From: an uncultured Polaromonas sp.
GTDB lineage: Bacteria; Pseudomonadota; Gammaproteobacteria; Burkholderiales; Burkholderiaceae
NCBI GenBank assembly: GCA_946479075.1
Contig: CAMLDT010000027.1
Coordinates: 1-24,463, forward strand
Direction of reading: 5' to 3'
DNA length: 24,463 nt
Shown: positions 1 to 6,464 of the stretch, piece by piece
How positions within the stretch are numbered: position 1 is the first letter of the stretch
Layout of the letters: each line of letters starts with the position of its first letter
Notes under the pieces: model-generated
Told to the model about the DNA's origin: nothing
Databases searched by the model: none
What the model saw: the letters and a program-made list of their open reading frames with translations, nothing else
Translations under genes and position numbers: made by a program

Positions 1-308
1 TTGAACATGTACAGGGCATCGACGCCCAGCGAACTTTGCTCGAAGCGCCGGCCGTTGTTGTTGGCGCGTGCGATGCTGCCGCCGATCTGCAAGTCCCACG
101 ACGGCGAGAGCGCCTTGCCGAAGCGCAGGCCCAAGCCATTAAGGTTCTTGTCCCCGTTGAAACGCGAGTCCGGATCCACGACGGTGACCTGGGGCATCAC
201 ATACCAGGAGGGATTGTCGATGTAGGTCGTCTGCGCGAGCGCGACCGGGCTGAGCCCGGTGAGCAAGGCAGCCGTGGCAGCGCTGGCTGCAAGTAGTTTG
301 AATTTCAT
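1..308 (-). CDS. OmpA-like outer-membrane protein, N-terminal part (runs off the window)
   Basis: An open frame starts at ATG 308-306 on the minus strand and runs off the left edge without a stop, giving about 102 residues. GGAG lies 8 nt upstream of the start. The first 24 or so residues form a signal peptide (MKFKLLAAS..., cleavage near ALAQ). The mature part has alternating aromatic/polar stretches such as SWYVMPQVTVVDPDSRF, GLGLRFGKALS and WDLQIGGSIARA. These look like the first strands of the eight-stranded OmpA-type beta-barrel seen in betaproteobacterial OmpA/OmpA-like porins. The peptidoglycan-binding C-terminal domain, if present, lies outside the window. The barrel call is pattern recognition; another small outer-membrane barrel family is possible. 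Confidence 0.72.
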   Translation of the reverse strand, partial: MKFKLLAASAATAALLTGLSPVALAQTTYIDNPSWYVMPQVTVVDPDSRFNGDKNLNGLGLRFGKALSPSWDLQIGGSIARANNNGRRFEQSSLGVDALYMF

Positions 309-472
309 GGAGTTCTCCGCAGGAGGGTTGGATTGTTGGTGAGTGCCTTACGCCCGGCGATGTACTTTGCGTGGCGCTACGGTGCGTGGCCGGCGGTCGT
401 TCCGGTGTGGGAACTGCGCGTGCCTTGGCGTGAGACAACACCTACCGTCGCAGGGCGCAGCCATCCGGACAG

Positions 473-504
473 AAAAAAGCCCCGCTGCAGGAAGCAGCAG
501 GGCT
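473..504 (-). terminator. Rho-independent terminator of the small membrane protein gene
   Basis: Read on the minus strand, an 11-bp stem (AGCCCTGCTGC with GCAGCGGGGCT, one mismatch, 5-nt loop) is followed by six T. It lies about 40 bp downstream of the stop of the minus-strand gene at 546-716 and would end that transcript before the OmpA-like gene. The two minus-strand genes are therefore probably separate transcription units. Confidence 0.7.
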
Positions 505-545
505 GGATTCGAACCGCGCCTGTCTGACAGGCTCGCAGCTTCTGG

Positions 546-716
546 TCAGGATGGGTCCTTGCTGCGGGTCCGGCTGACCGCGCTGAAGATGCCAATGCCC
601 AGAAAAATCAGGGCGCCGATGCCGATGTAAAGGTGCGGCACGCCTGCGACCACGGCGGCCCAGATCACGCCACCCAGAAAAATGACAAATCCGATCATGT
701 AGAGCGCGAAAGACAT
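546..716 (-). CDS. Small two-helix inner-membrane protein of unknown function
   Basis: This 56-residue protein starts at ATG 716-714, which has GGAGG nine bases upstream. A longer frame could begin at 746, but that start would place the Shine-Dalgarno inside the gene, so I reject it. Residues 2-22 (FALYMIGFVIFLGGVIWAAVV) and 27-45 (HLYIGIGALIFLGIGIFSAV) are two hydrophobic helices joined by a short loop, and the C-terminus is basic and polar (SRTRSKDPS). This suggests an inner-membrane hairpin. It is monocistronic, with its own terminator at 473-504. I do not recognise the family beyond the small conserved membrane proteins found in Comamonadaceae, and no function is proposed. Confidence 0.72.
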   Translation of the reverse strand: MSFALYMIGFVIFLGGVIWAAVVAGVPHLYIGIGALIFLGIGIFSAVSRTRSKDPS

Positions 717-1071
717 TGGTGTTTCCTCCAGAAGTTGATGTGCCAAGTGTTCGCGGAGCAGGGCAAGCCGCCTATCGGTTGCCGGCTTCTGCGGATGTGG
801 GAGCGGGCCTACTGTTTCAGCACTTCACGGCTCTTCGCGGCCATGTCTGGAGAAAGTTCTAACTCCAATGTGTTTGTGTTGCCTAAAGATGTATGTGCAT
901 TCAAAAGGGAGAATTTCTTCACATGGCAAGGGTTCAAAATCCCTGTATCTGAACGTGACAGCCTGTAATGAAAAGAATACGATTGCCGGTAGTTTCAGAG
1001 CATTCTCGCCAGAGTTTTTTTGATACACGGCGACTTCGAAACCTGTATCAAGCCCCACCGCAGATACCACC
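717..1071. other. 355-bp intergenic region between divergent genes, with a lower-GC centre
   Basis: This separates the minus-strand membrane-protein gene from the plus-strand gene at 1072. The stretch from about 840 to 1030 is clearly more AT-rich than its surroundings and should hold the divergent promoters. I could not fix a convincing -35/-10 pair. A minus-strand frame crossing it (825-1235) has no ribosome binding site and its codon use does not match neighbouring genes, so I do not call a gene. Confidence 0.5.
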
Positions 1072-1701
1072 ATGTCCTTCTTCCAAAGCCTGTTCTCCTC
1101 TTCACAAAGTGGCGCACGCGACAGCGCTGCCGGTCCCGAGACCGGACCCGTCAAGATGAATCTCGACGAACGCATGGCGTTCAGGCGCGAGATGCTGTTT
1201 GACTCTGTCAAGGGCACCATGGAAAGCCGCGGCATCCTGAGTGCCAGTTATCGTTTCAAGGTGGTGCGTGCCGACAAGCGCGGTCACAGTTTTGTGGTGA
1301 TGGTGGACCTGTCGACCGATTTCATGGATGGCGAGCAAGGCCAGCAGCGGCCGCTGATGGCCCTCGGCGAGGCGATCCGGAAAAATGCCTTGTCCCGCTA
1401 CGGCATCGGGGTGCCTGCGGTTTACTGGCGGGTCAACGAAGAGATCAAGGGCTTTGATCCGCTGCGTGATGGAAGCGTCGCCCCGCCGGTCGAGGCGTCG
1501 CCCGAGGCGCAGCGTTCGTCCAACGTGCGGCGGTATGAACGCGCGACCGCCCAGGAGCTTGCAGCCTTCGAGGCCGCCTGGCAACGAAGCAGCGAACTGT
1601 CCATCGGCGACCGCACCTACTCGTCCGACCTGGCGCCATTGGGCGACGGCAAGGACAGCATCCGGGACAGCGCCGCCGACAGCAGCCGCGACAGCCGTTG
1701 A
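1072..1701 (+). CDS. Conserved-looking hypothetical protein, 209 aa
   Basis: The frame runs from ATG 1072 to TGA 1699-1701 with typical high-GC codon use. No strong Shine-Dalgarno is visible (CAGATACCACC precedes ATG). There is no signal peptide or membrane helix. Residues 1-30 are Ser/Gly-rich and probably disordered. Residues 30-125 look folded (MNLDERMAFRREMLFDSV, SYRFKVVRADKRGHSFVVMVDLS, ALSRYGIGVPAVYWRVNEEI). The tail from 130 on is polar and ends in a Ser/Asp/Arg-rich low-complexity stretch (DSIRDSAADSSRDSR). I do not recognise the family. It lies upstream of, and in the same direction as, the methyltransferase gene, with 149 bp between them, so co-transcription is uncertain. Confidence 0.7.
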   Translation: MSFFQSLFSSSQSGARDSAAGPETGPVKMNLDERMAFRREMLFDSVKGTMESRGILSASYRFKVVRADKRGHSFVVMVDLSTDFMDGEQGQQRPLMALGEAIRKNALSRYGIGVPAVYWRVNEEIKGFDPLRDGSVAPPVEASPEAQRSSNVRRYERATAQELAAFEAAWQRSSELSIGDRTYSSDLAPLGDGKDSIRDSAADSSRDSR

Positions 1702-1785
1702 CGGGCTGAGTCATCTCCCGCGCCATTCGGCGCCTCCCGGTCTGCGCCCGATAATGGCGCTTTGTTCACCGACCGGATCTCCCCC

Positions 1786-1854
1786 ATGTTTTTTCCTGTT
1801 CTACGCCTGCACCAGCCAGGCCTTTCCGGTCCTTCCCCGAAAGTTGCCGCGTGA
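1786..1854 (+). CDS. Possible 22-codon leader peptide overlapping the methyltransferase start
   Basis: ATG 1786 opens a 22-codon frame (MFFPVLRLHQPGLSGPSPK then VAA) whose TGA at 1852-1854 overlaps the GTG start of the methyltransferase at 1851 (GTGA). A GATAAT box at 1750-1755 could serve as a -10 element. There is only a weak GGA upstream of the ATG. It may be a translationally coupling leader, or chance; a sequencing or evolutionary frameshift that detached the true N-terminus is also possible. Low confidence. Confidence 0.25.
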   Translation: MFFPVLRLHQPGLSGPSPKVAA

Positions 1855-3035
1855 GCGGGCTGGCCTTGCTCAGCTGGACCGAAGCAGGCGAGGCGCGATC
1901 TGCGCGCTGGCGTTCTGAAAGCGGGTTTTCGCCTCCCAAGCGGGTGGTTCTTGCGGACGATACGCTGAGCGCGGACGCAGCGTTCCGGCTCGCCAGTGAA
2001 GGCACTGGCATGTTGTGGCGCGGCGACTTCCAGAACGCGCGCCTGTTGCTCCAGGCACTGGCGCGGCGCATCGACAAGCCGCGCAAAATCCGCAAGGCCC
2101 GCAGAGCCAGCGCGGATGTCCCGCCGCCGTCGCCGATGGATCACTTCAACCTGTACCGGCAGGCGCAGTCACAGCGGGCGCGCACGCTGGCCATGCTGCT
2201 GATCGAGTTTGACGGGGCACACCGGATTGCCTTGCGCCGGGCGCCCGATGTGGTGTCTGCCTGCAGCGAGGCCTATGGCCCCGGCGATGTTTCTCAAGGG
2301 GGCTATGTCGCTCCGCTGCGGGAGCTGCAGGGCCTGATCGGCGCGCACGAATGGCGTATGAAGGGTGTTGCGATTGCCGCGCTGGGCGGGGACCGGATTC
2401 ATCCGCACTACGGTGTGTTTGCGCCGGTGCGCGGCGATTACCTGGAAGTGCTGGCTGCCGCGCCTCTGCCGGCCGCGCTGTCGGAAGGCGGGCTGGCTTT
2501 TGATATCGGTACCGGTACCGGCGTGCTGTCCGCCTTGCTGGTTCGCCGCGGTGCGGCGCAGGTGGTGGCCACCGACACGGACCCGCGCGCACTGGCGTGT
2601 GCCCGTGAGAATCTGGCCCGGCTTGTGCCGGCCGGCCGGGTGACGCTGCTGCAGGCCAACCTGTTTCCCGAGGGCCGTGCCGCCCTGATCGTCTGCAACC
2701 CGCCCTGGCTGCCGGCGCGCCCGAGTTCGCCCCTTGAGCATGCCATCTATGACCCGGACAGCCGCATGCTGCGCGGATTCCTGGATGGCCTGGCGGCCCA
2801 TCTGTTGCCCGGTGGCGAGGGCTGGCTGATCCTGTCCGACCTGGCCGAACACCTTGGCCTGCGTTCGCGCGCGGAGTTGCTGGCCTGGATGGATGCTGCC
2901 GGCCTGCAGCCCCTGCACCGGCTTGATGTGCAGCCGATCCATCCCAAGGCGGAGGATGCCAGTGACCCGCTGCACGCAGCGCGGGCGGCAGAAATCACGT
3001 CGCTGTGGCGCCTGGTGGTCAAGGCCGTGGCCTGA
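1851..3035 (+). CDS. Class I SAM-dependent methyltransferase, NPPW type (MTS family)
   Basis: This is a 394-residue protein from a GTG start. The C-terminal half is a Rossmann methyltransferase: motif I AFDIGTGTGVLSALL (Asp218), an acidic motif II region (VATDTDPRALACARENL), and motif IV NPPW at 283-286. NPPW/Y/F motifs mark enzymes that methylate planar amide or exocyclic nitrogens, such as PrmB/PrmC on glutamine and RsmC/RlmG/TrmN-type RNA enzymes. The N-terminal 180 residues match none of these by eye and may bind the substrate. It acts in the cytoplasm; whether the target is protein or RNA cannot be read from the sequence. The start overlaps the stop of a 22-codon frame (GTGA) and lacks a clear Shine-Dalgarno, so the N-terminus is less certain than the rest. 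Confidence 0.85.
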   Translation: MSGLALLSWTEAGEARSARWRSESGFSPPKRVVLADDTLSADAAFRLASEGTGMLWRGDFQNARLLLQALARRIDKPRKIRKARRASADVPPPSPMDHFNLYRQAQSQRARTLAMLLIEFDGAHRIALRRAPDVVSACSEAYGPGDVSQGGYVAPLRELQGLIGAHEWRMKGVAIAALGGDRIHPHYGVFAPVRGDYLEVLAAAPLPAALSEGGLAFDIGTGTGVLSALLVRRGAAQVVATDTDPRALACARENLARLVPAGRVTLLQANLFPEGRAALIVCNPPWLPARPSSPLEHAIYDPDSRMLRGFLDGLAAHLLPGGEGWLILSDLAEHLGLRSRAELLAWMDAAGLQPLHRLDVQPIHPKAEDASDPLHAARAAEITSLWRLVVKAVA

Positions 3036-3039
3036 CCAC

Positions 3040-3101
3040 GCTATGAAAACCATAGCTACCTGCGCTCGTCAGTAAAGGGCTGGCGGCCATTTTGGTTCAT
3101 T
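3040..3101 (+). repeat. Interspersed ~60-bp intergenic repeat, copy 1
   Basis: The element begins GCTATGAAAACCATAGCT, itself an inverted repeat, then TGCGCTC...AAAGGGCTGGCGGCCATTTT. It aligns along its whole length with the copies at 5707, 18335 and 23070 (reverse), which share GCTATC, AGCTG, AAGGGCTGGAGGC and a T-rich end. It sits just after the methyltransferase stop and ahead of the glutathione S-transferase. Confidence 0.75.
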
Positions 3102-3157
3102 ATTTTCAAGGCCTGCCAGCATCGGGCAGCACACACCGGAGTTGAAAGGAGAACGTC

Positions 3158-3883
3158 ATGGTTTATGAACTGCATTACTGGCCGACCATCCAGGGGCGTG
3201 GCGAATTCGTGCGGCTGGCCCTGGAAGCGGCAGGGGCCAATTACCTGGACGTTGCCCGTGGCAAGGGCCGCGGGCAGGGCCTGCCGGCCACCCTGGCGCA
3301 CATGGACGCTGCCGGTCTGGTAACGCCGCCGTTTGCCCCGCCGTTTCTGGTGCACGGCAAACGCACGATCGGGCAGACCGCCGCCATCCTGCTTTACCTC
3401 GGGCCGCGGCTCGGCCTGGTCGGCAAAAGCGAGGCGGCCCGCATCTGGACGCACCAGTTGCAACTGACGATTGCCGACGTGGTGGCGGAGGTTCACGAAA
3501 CCCACCACCCGATTGCCACCAGCCTGTATTACGAAGACCAGAAGGCGGAAGCGGCCAAACGCGCGAAGGCCTTCCGTGAGGAGCGCATCCCCAAGTTCCT
3601 GAACTGGTTCAACACCGTGCTGGAGAACAATCCTGCCGGGGCCACCCACCTGGTCGGCGCACGCCTGAGTTACGCCGACCTGTCGCTGTTCCAGCTGGTG
3701 GACGGCCTGCTGTATGCCTTTCCGAAAGCCGCTCAACGCGCCCTCGCGAAAGCGCCCCACGTGAAGGCCCTTCACCTGCAGGTTGCGGGGCAGCGGCGTG
3801 TGGCGGCCTATCTCGGCAGCGCGCGCCGCATCGGCTTTAACGAGAGCGGAATTTTCCGCCGCTATCCCGAGCTGGACGCGTAG
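3158..3883 (+). CDS. Glutathione S-transferase family protein
   Basis: This 241-residue cytosolic protein starts at ATG 3158, with AAAGGAG seven bases upstream. Residues 2-80 have the thioredoxin-like N-domain of GSTs: an initial strand VYELHYWP, helix GRGEFVRLALEAAG, then PPFAPPFLVHGKRTIGQTAAILLYL, where the Pro before the strand and the Gln-Thr/Ser pair are the usual glutathione-binding elements. Residues 90-215 form the all-helical C-domain, with the conserved SYADLSLFQLVDGL near 169-182. GSTs conjugate glutathione to electrophiles or reduce peroxides. The substrate is unknown; the sequence resembles the sigma/mu-like fold seen in some proteobacterial proteins. It probably forms a single-gene unit, with a repeat upstream and a hairpin terminator downstream. 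Confidence 0.88.
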   Translation: MVYELHYWPTIQGRGEFVRLALEAAGANYLDVARGKGRGQGLPATLAHMDAAGLVTPPFAPPFLVHGKRTIGQTAAILLYLGPRLGLVGKSEAARIWTHQLQLTIADVVAEVHETHHPIATSLYYEDQKAEAAKRAKAFREERIPKFLNWFNTVLENNPAGATHLVGARLSYADLSLFQLVDGLLYAFPKAAQRALAKAPHVKALHLQVAGQRRVAAYLGSARRIGFNESGIFRRYPELDA

Positions 3884-3893
3884 CGGCGCACTG

Positions 3894-3931
3894 CGCGGCA
3901 CCGGCACGATCACGCGTGCCGCGGCGTTTTT
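3894..3931 (+). terminator. Probable Rho-independent terminator after the GST gene
   Basis: An 8-bp perfect stem (CGCGGCAC with GTGCCGCG), with a nested alternative CGGCAC/GTGCCG, is followed by GCG and five T. It begins 11 bp past the GST stop. The loop is longer than usual in the outer form, so efficiency is uncertain. Confidence 0.55.
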
Positions 3932-4103
3932 GCGCGTCCTCGCGCACGGCGCTTTCTCCTACAGATGAGGCTGTTGCTGCCTGACCAGACCCGGGCGGAC
4001 TGCCCGTGAGCATGAATTTCTGACTGACCCAAACGGCGTCACCGGTGCTTCATCCGTACATGCGGCGCCGCCATGCAAATGAGGCAGATTTTGCAAACGG
4101 TCG

Positions 4104-4130
4104 GTTCTTCAGTCAGTTCTTCAAGTTCTT
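4104..4130 (+). promoter_or_regulatory. Three direct repeats of GTTCTT upstream of the DUF2383 gene
   Basis: GTTCTTCA occurs at 4104 and 4116, and GTTCTT again at 4125, so the steps are 12 and 9 bp. The cluster ends 33 bp before the ATG at 4164, in an AT-richer patch where the promoter should lie. Spaced direct repeats here could be an activator site. No regulator is identified, and the match may be chance. Confidence 0.3.
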
Positions 4131-4163
4131 AAATTTGACCCTCATCCTTCAAGGAGCATCACC

Positions 4164-5120
4164 ATGGCACTCGATCAGAAAGACAAGGATCTCAATCTCG
4201 ACCCGATCACCGACGCACCTGGCGCCCACCCTGTGGGAACCGGCCTTGGCGCCGCTGCCGGGGGCGCTGCCGCCGGTGCGGCGGCAGGTGCGTTTGGCGG
4301 GCCGGTGGGCGCGGTGGCGGGTGCCGTTGTCGGCGCCGTGGCGGGCGGCCTGGGCGGCAAGGCGGTGGCCGAGGCCATCAACCCCACCGCTGAAGAAGCC
4401 TACTGGCGCGACAACTACACCCGCGAGCCTTACTACCAGAGCGGCCGCAGCTTTGACGATTACGGCCCGGCCTACCGGCTGGGCGTTTACGGCCGCAGCA
4501 ACTACACCGGCAGCTTTGACGACGCCCAGAGCGATATGTCGATTTACTGGGACAGCCGCAGGGAGCGCTCCACGCTGTCCTGGCCGGAAGCCGAAGCCGC
4601 CAGCCGCGCCGCCTGGGACCGTGTGGACGGGCAACTGGCAGGGCGCACCGTGCACGGGCAGCTTGCCGACAGCGACGATGTGATCGACACCCTCAATGAC
4701 CTGCTGGAGTCCAGCCGTGACGGCGAGTTTGGCTTCACGGAATGTGCCGAACACGTCAAGGCCCAGGACATCAAGACGCTGTTGCTGCGGCATGCCGATG
4801 AATGTCGCGGTGCCGCCGCCGAACTCGCCGCCCAGATCCGCCAGCTCGGCGGTGAGCCGGATGAAGGCGGCACGGCCAGCGGCGCCATTCACCGTGGCTG
4901 GGTATCGGTTCGCAACGCGCTGACCGGCTACACCGATCTGGCCATGCTGGAAGAGTGCGAACGGGGCGAAGACGCGGCCCTGGCCCGTTATCGCAAGGCC
5001 CTGAAAGAGGACGATTTGCCAGCCGGCATTCGCGCCCTGATCGAACGCCAGGCGCAGGGCGCCCAGCGCAATCACGACCAGATCAAGGCCATGCGCGATG
5101 CGCTCAAGGCCACTTCCTGA
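4164..5120 (+). CDS. Glycine-zipper protein with C-terminal DUF2383 (PA2169-like) four-helix bundle
   Basis: This 318-residue protein starts at ATG 4164 with AAGGAG nine bases upstream. Three parts are visible. Residues 25-70 are an Ala/Gly/Val segment with repeated GxxxG spacing (a glycine zipper, probably membrane-inserting). Residues 77-115 are rich in Tyr and Arg, with the pattern YWRDNYTREPYY...SGRSFDDYGPAYRLGVYGRS found in small stress proteins. Residues 172-318 begin DDVIDTLNDLLESSRDGEFGF and continue as helices rich in Glu, Asp and His (TLLLRHADECRGAAAEL, GGEPDEGGTASGAIHRGW), matching the ferritin-like DUF2383/PA2169 family. In other genomes the last domain often stands alone, so this is a fusion. 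A role in general or envelope stress is an inference. Confidence 0.8.
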   Translation: MALDQKDKDLNLDPITDAPGAHPVGTGLGAAAGGAAAGAAAGAFGGPVGAVAGAVVGAVAGGLGGKAVAEAINPTAEEAYWRDNYTREPYYQSGRSFDDYGPAYRLGVYGRSNYTGSFDDAQSDMSIYWDSRRERSTLSWPEAEAASRAAWDRVDGQLAGRTVHGQLADSDDVIDTLNDLLESSRDGEFGFTECAEHVKAQDIKTLLLRHADECRGAAAELAAQIRQLGGEPDEGGTASGAIHRGWVSVRNALTGYTDLAMLEECERGEDAALARYRKALKEDDLPAGIRALIERQAQGAQRNHDQIKAMRDALKATS

Positions 5121-5140
5121 CGCTCAGGTGGATGGACATG

Positions 5141-5170
5141 AAAAAAGCTGGCCGCGGCCAGCTTTTTTTT
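5141..5170. terminator. Bidirectional Rho-independent terminator
   Basis: The stem GCTGGCC/GGCCAGC is flanked by six A on one side and eight T on the other, so the hairpin ends transcripts from both directions. It lies between the convergent genes at 4164-5120 (plus) and 5186-5599 (minus). Confidence 0.88.
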
Positions 5171-5185
5171 GGGGGTCGGACGGGC

Positions 5186-5599
5186 TCAGTGCCTTGGCCC
5201 GTGGCCGTGCCCGTGACCGGGATGCCCATCATGCGGTGGGCCATGTTTGGGCTTCTTGGGTTTCTTTTCCTTGACCACGACGTAGGTGTTCTCGCGCACC
5301 CAGTAGCCCGGCTGGCGGGTGTAGCCGCGGCTGCTTTGCACCCAGTGATCCGGCGCCCAGCGGTAGCCTTCGCGTTTGGCGATGGCGCGGCCGTGTACCC
5401 AGATATAGCGGTCTCCGTTCCAGGCCCAATAGCCCGGCGCCCACACCTGCGCCGGTGCAAGCACCGGTACCGGTTCGTAGCGCACCGGCGGTGGCGCCAC
5501 GCCGATGTTGATGGTGACCTGGGCTCTGGCCGGCAGGGCTGCTGCGCTGGCCAGCACCGCTGTCAGCGCCAGGATTTGGAGGGGGCGTTGGATCATCAT
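5186..5599 (-). CDS. Secreted WXXGXW/YXWGXW repeat protein with His-rich tail
   Basis: This 137-residue protein starts at ATG 5599 (a second Met follows directly), with GGGA upstream. Residues 1-26 are a Sec signal peptide ending ALPARAQ. The mature protein has tandem short aromatic repeats: VWAPGYWAWNGDRYIWVHGR, YRWAPDHWVQ and RQPGYWVREN. These are typical of the WXXGXW/YXWGXW family of small periplasmic or outer-membrane-associated proteins in proteobacteria. The last 30 residues are Lys/Pro then Gly/His-rich (HDGHPGHGHGHGPRH), which could bind metal. The family's function is unknown. It is transcribed alone and ends at the bidirectional terminator. Confidence 0.82.
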   Translation of the reverse strand: MMIQRPLQILALTAVLASAAALPARAQVTINIGVAPPPVRYEPVPVLAPAQVWAPGYWAWNGDRYIWVHGRAIAKREGYRWAPDHWVQSSRGYTRQPGYWVRENTYVVVKEKKPKKPKHGPPHDGHPGHGHGHGPRH

Positions 5600-5706
5600 G
5601 GTTTTTTCCCGAGTGGTGGTTGATGTCAGTGTGGATGCGCCTTGTCAGCGCCATAGGTGCTCATCGGTAAAGTTATGTGATGCAGGCCCGCCGGGATGAT
5701 CTCGAT

Positions 5707-5766
5707 GCTATCGATTCAGGAGCTGGTTGCGCTGATGGAATAAGGGCTGGAGCCTCATTTCATTGT
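5707..5766 (+). repeat. Interspersed ~60-bp intergenic repeat, copy 2
   Basis: The element reads GCTATCGATTCAGGAGCTGG, then TTGCGCTGATGGAATAAGGG and CTGGAGCCTCATTTCATTG, colinear with copies 1, 4 and 5. It lies between the start of the WXXGXW gene and the end of the lipoprotein pair, both on the minus strand, inside a 223-bp gap that holds nothing else I can identify. Confidence 0.78.
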
Positions 5767-5822
5767 TTTTTACCAGGGCCTGTTCGGATCTGCATACACA
5801 TACATCGTGGGAACAGAGGCCC

Positions 5823-6140
5823 CTAGTTTTTCAGTCTGCTGCCGCAATCGACCTGGGCATTCAGCACGGCACCCTGCTGGCCGAAGCTGCTGTCGGTCAC
5901 CTTGCAGGCCGAGGCTTTTTCAATGGCCCTGACCAGGGTTGCAGCAGCAGCGGACGCACTGTCCCGCAGTCCGGCGGGTGGCGTGGCTGTCCATGTGCTG
6001 GCGGTGAGCTGCTCAACCCGGTAGATCCGGCCATCGAGTTCGACGGCCTGCGACGCGCCGGGTTGTGGCCCCGCCAGCCCGCTGCAGGCCGCCAGGCCCG
6101 CCGAGCTTGCCGCCAGAGCCAGCAGGCGCCAGCCCTTCAA
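5823..6140 (-). CDS. Small lipoprotein with TTG start, translationally coupled to the gene upstream
   Basis: I place the start at TTG 6140-6138, because it gives a clean type II signal peptide, MKGWRLLALAASSAGLAAC, with lipobox LAAC and the lipidated Cys at 19. The TTG overlaps the TGA of the upstream gene (TTGA, 6137-6140), and GGAG lies 5 bases before it, inside the upstream gene. A longer frame reaches an ATG at 6218, but its extra 26 residues would bury the signal sequence and overlap the neighbour by 80 bp. The mature part (about 87 aa) contains ELDGRIYRVEQLTASTWTAT and a C-terminal pair of Cys (ASACKVTD, VDCGS) that could form a disulfide in the periplasm. I do not recognise the family. 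Confidence 0.72.
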   Translation of the reverse strand: MKGWRLLALAASSAGLAACSGLAGPQPGASQAVELDGRIYRVEQLTASTWTATPPAGLRDSASAAAATLVRAIEKASACKVTDSSFGQQGAVLNAQVDCGSRLKN

Positions 6141-6274
6141 CGCAGCTCCAGCAGGTTGAGCGCAGCCTTGGGCTGCGGCACCAGGGGCGGCGTGTCCGGG
6201 GTTTTCGATTGGGGACACCCTGTGAGGAACACCAGGGCGAGAAACGCAGGCAAAGCGGAGGCAAGATATTTCAT
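6137..6274 (-). CDS. 45-aa lipoprotein, first gene of a coupled pair
   Basis: ATG 6274-6272 has GGGAG six bases upstream and gives a short protein with a lipoprotein signal, MKYLASALPAFLALVFLTGC, then a Pro/Lys-rich tail (PQSKTPDTPPLVPQPKAA...LLELR). The lipobox is LTGC with Cys20. A longer frame to 6382 adds a polar stretch before the signal and is unlikely. Its stop TGA overlaps the TTG start of the next lipoprotein, so the two are almost certainly made from one mRNA and may act as partners. The short Pro-rich tail recalls small accessory lipoproteins such as LptM, but there is no convincing match, so the function is left open. Confidence 0.68.
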   Translation of the reverse strand: MKYLASALPAFLALVFLTGCPQSKTPDTPPLVPQPKAALNLLELR

Positions 6275-6464
6275 GACAAGCTCCCAGAGGGATGAAGAAG
6301 CCACGGATGGCATCGCGGGGCGGGGCGTCCCGTTGTTTTGCCGTTCCGTGTCAGTGCTTCCTCGAAGATACGCAGCCGACACACCCTGTTCAAGCGGAAG
6401 CCTGGCTGCCCGGGTGTCGGCGGATTCCGGATGTTGCTGTGATGGCCTGCCTACATGCCAAGCC

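Noticed and set aside
500..520. GGATTCGAACC, the reverse complement of a tRNA T-arm
   Set aside because: On the minus strand the T-stem halves do not pair, the stretch overlaps the terminator hairpin, and a protein-coding gene ends just upstream where the rest of the tRNA should be. Probably chance, or at most a remnant.
825..1235. 136-codon minus-strand frame in the lower-GC gap
   Set aside because: No ribosome binding site, it overlaps the plus-strand gene at 1072, and its composition is unlike neighbouring genes.
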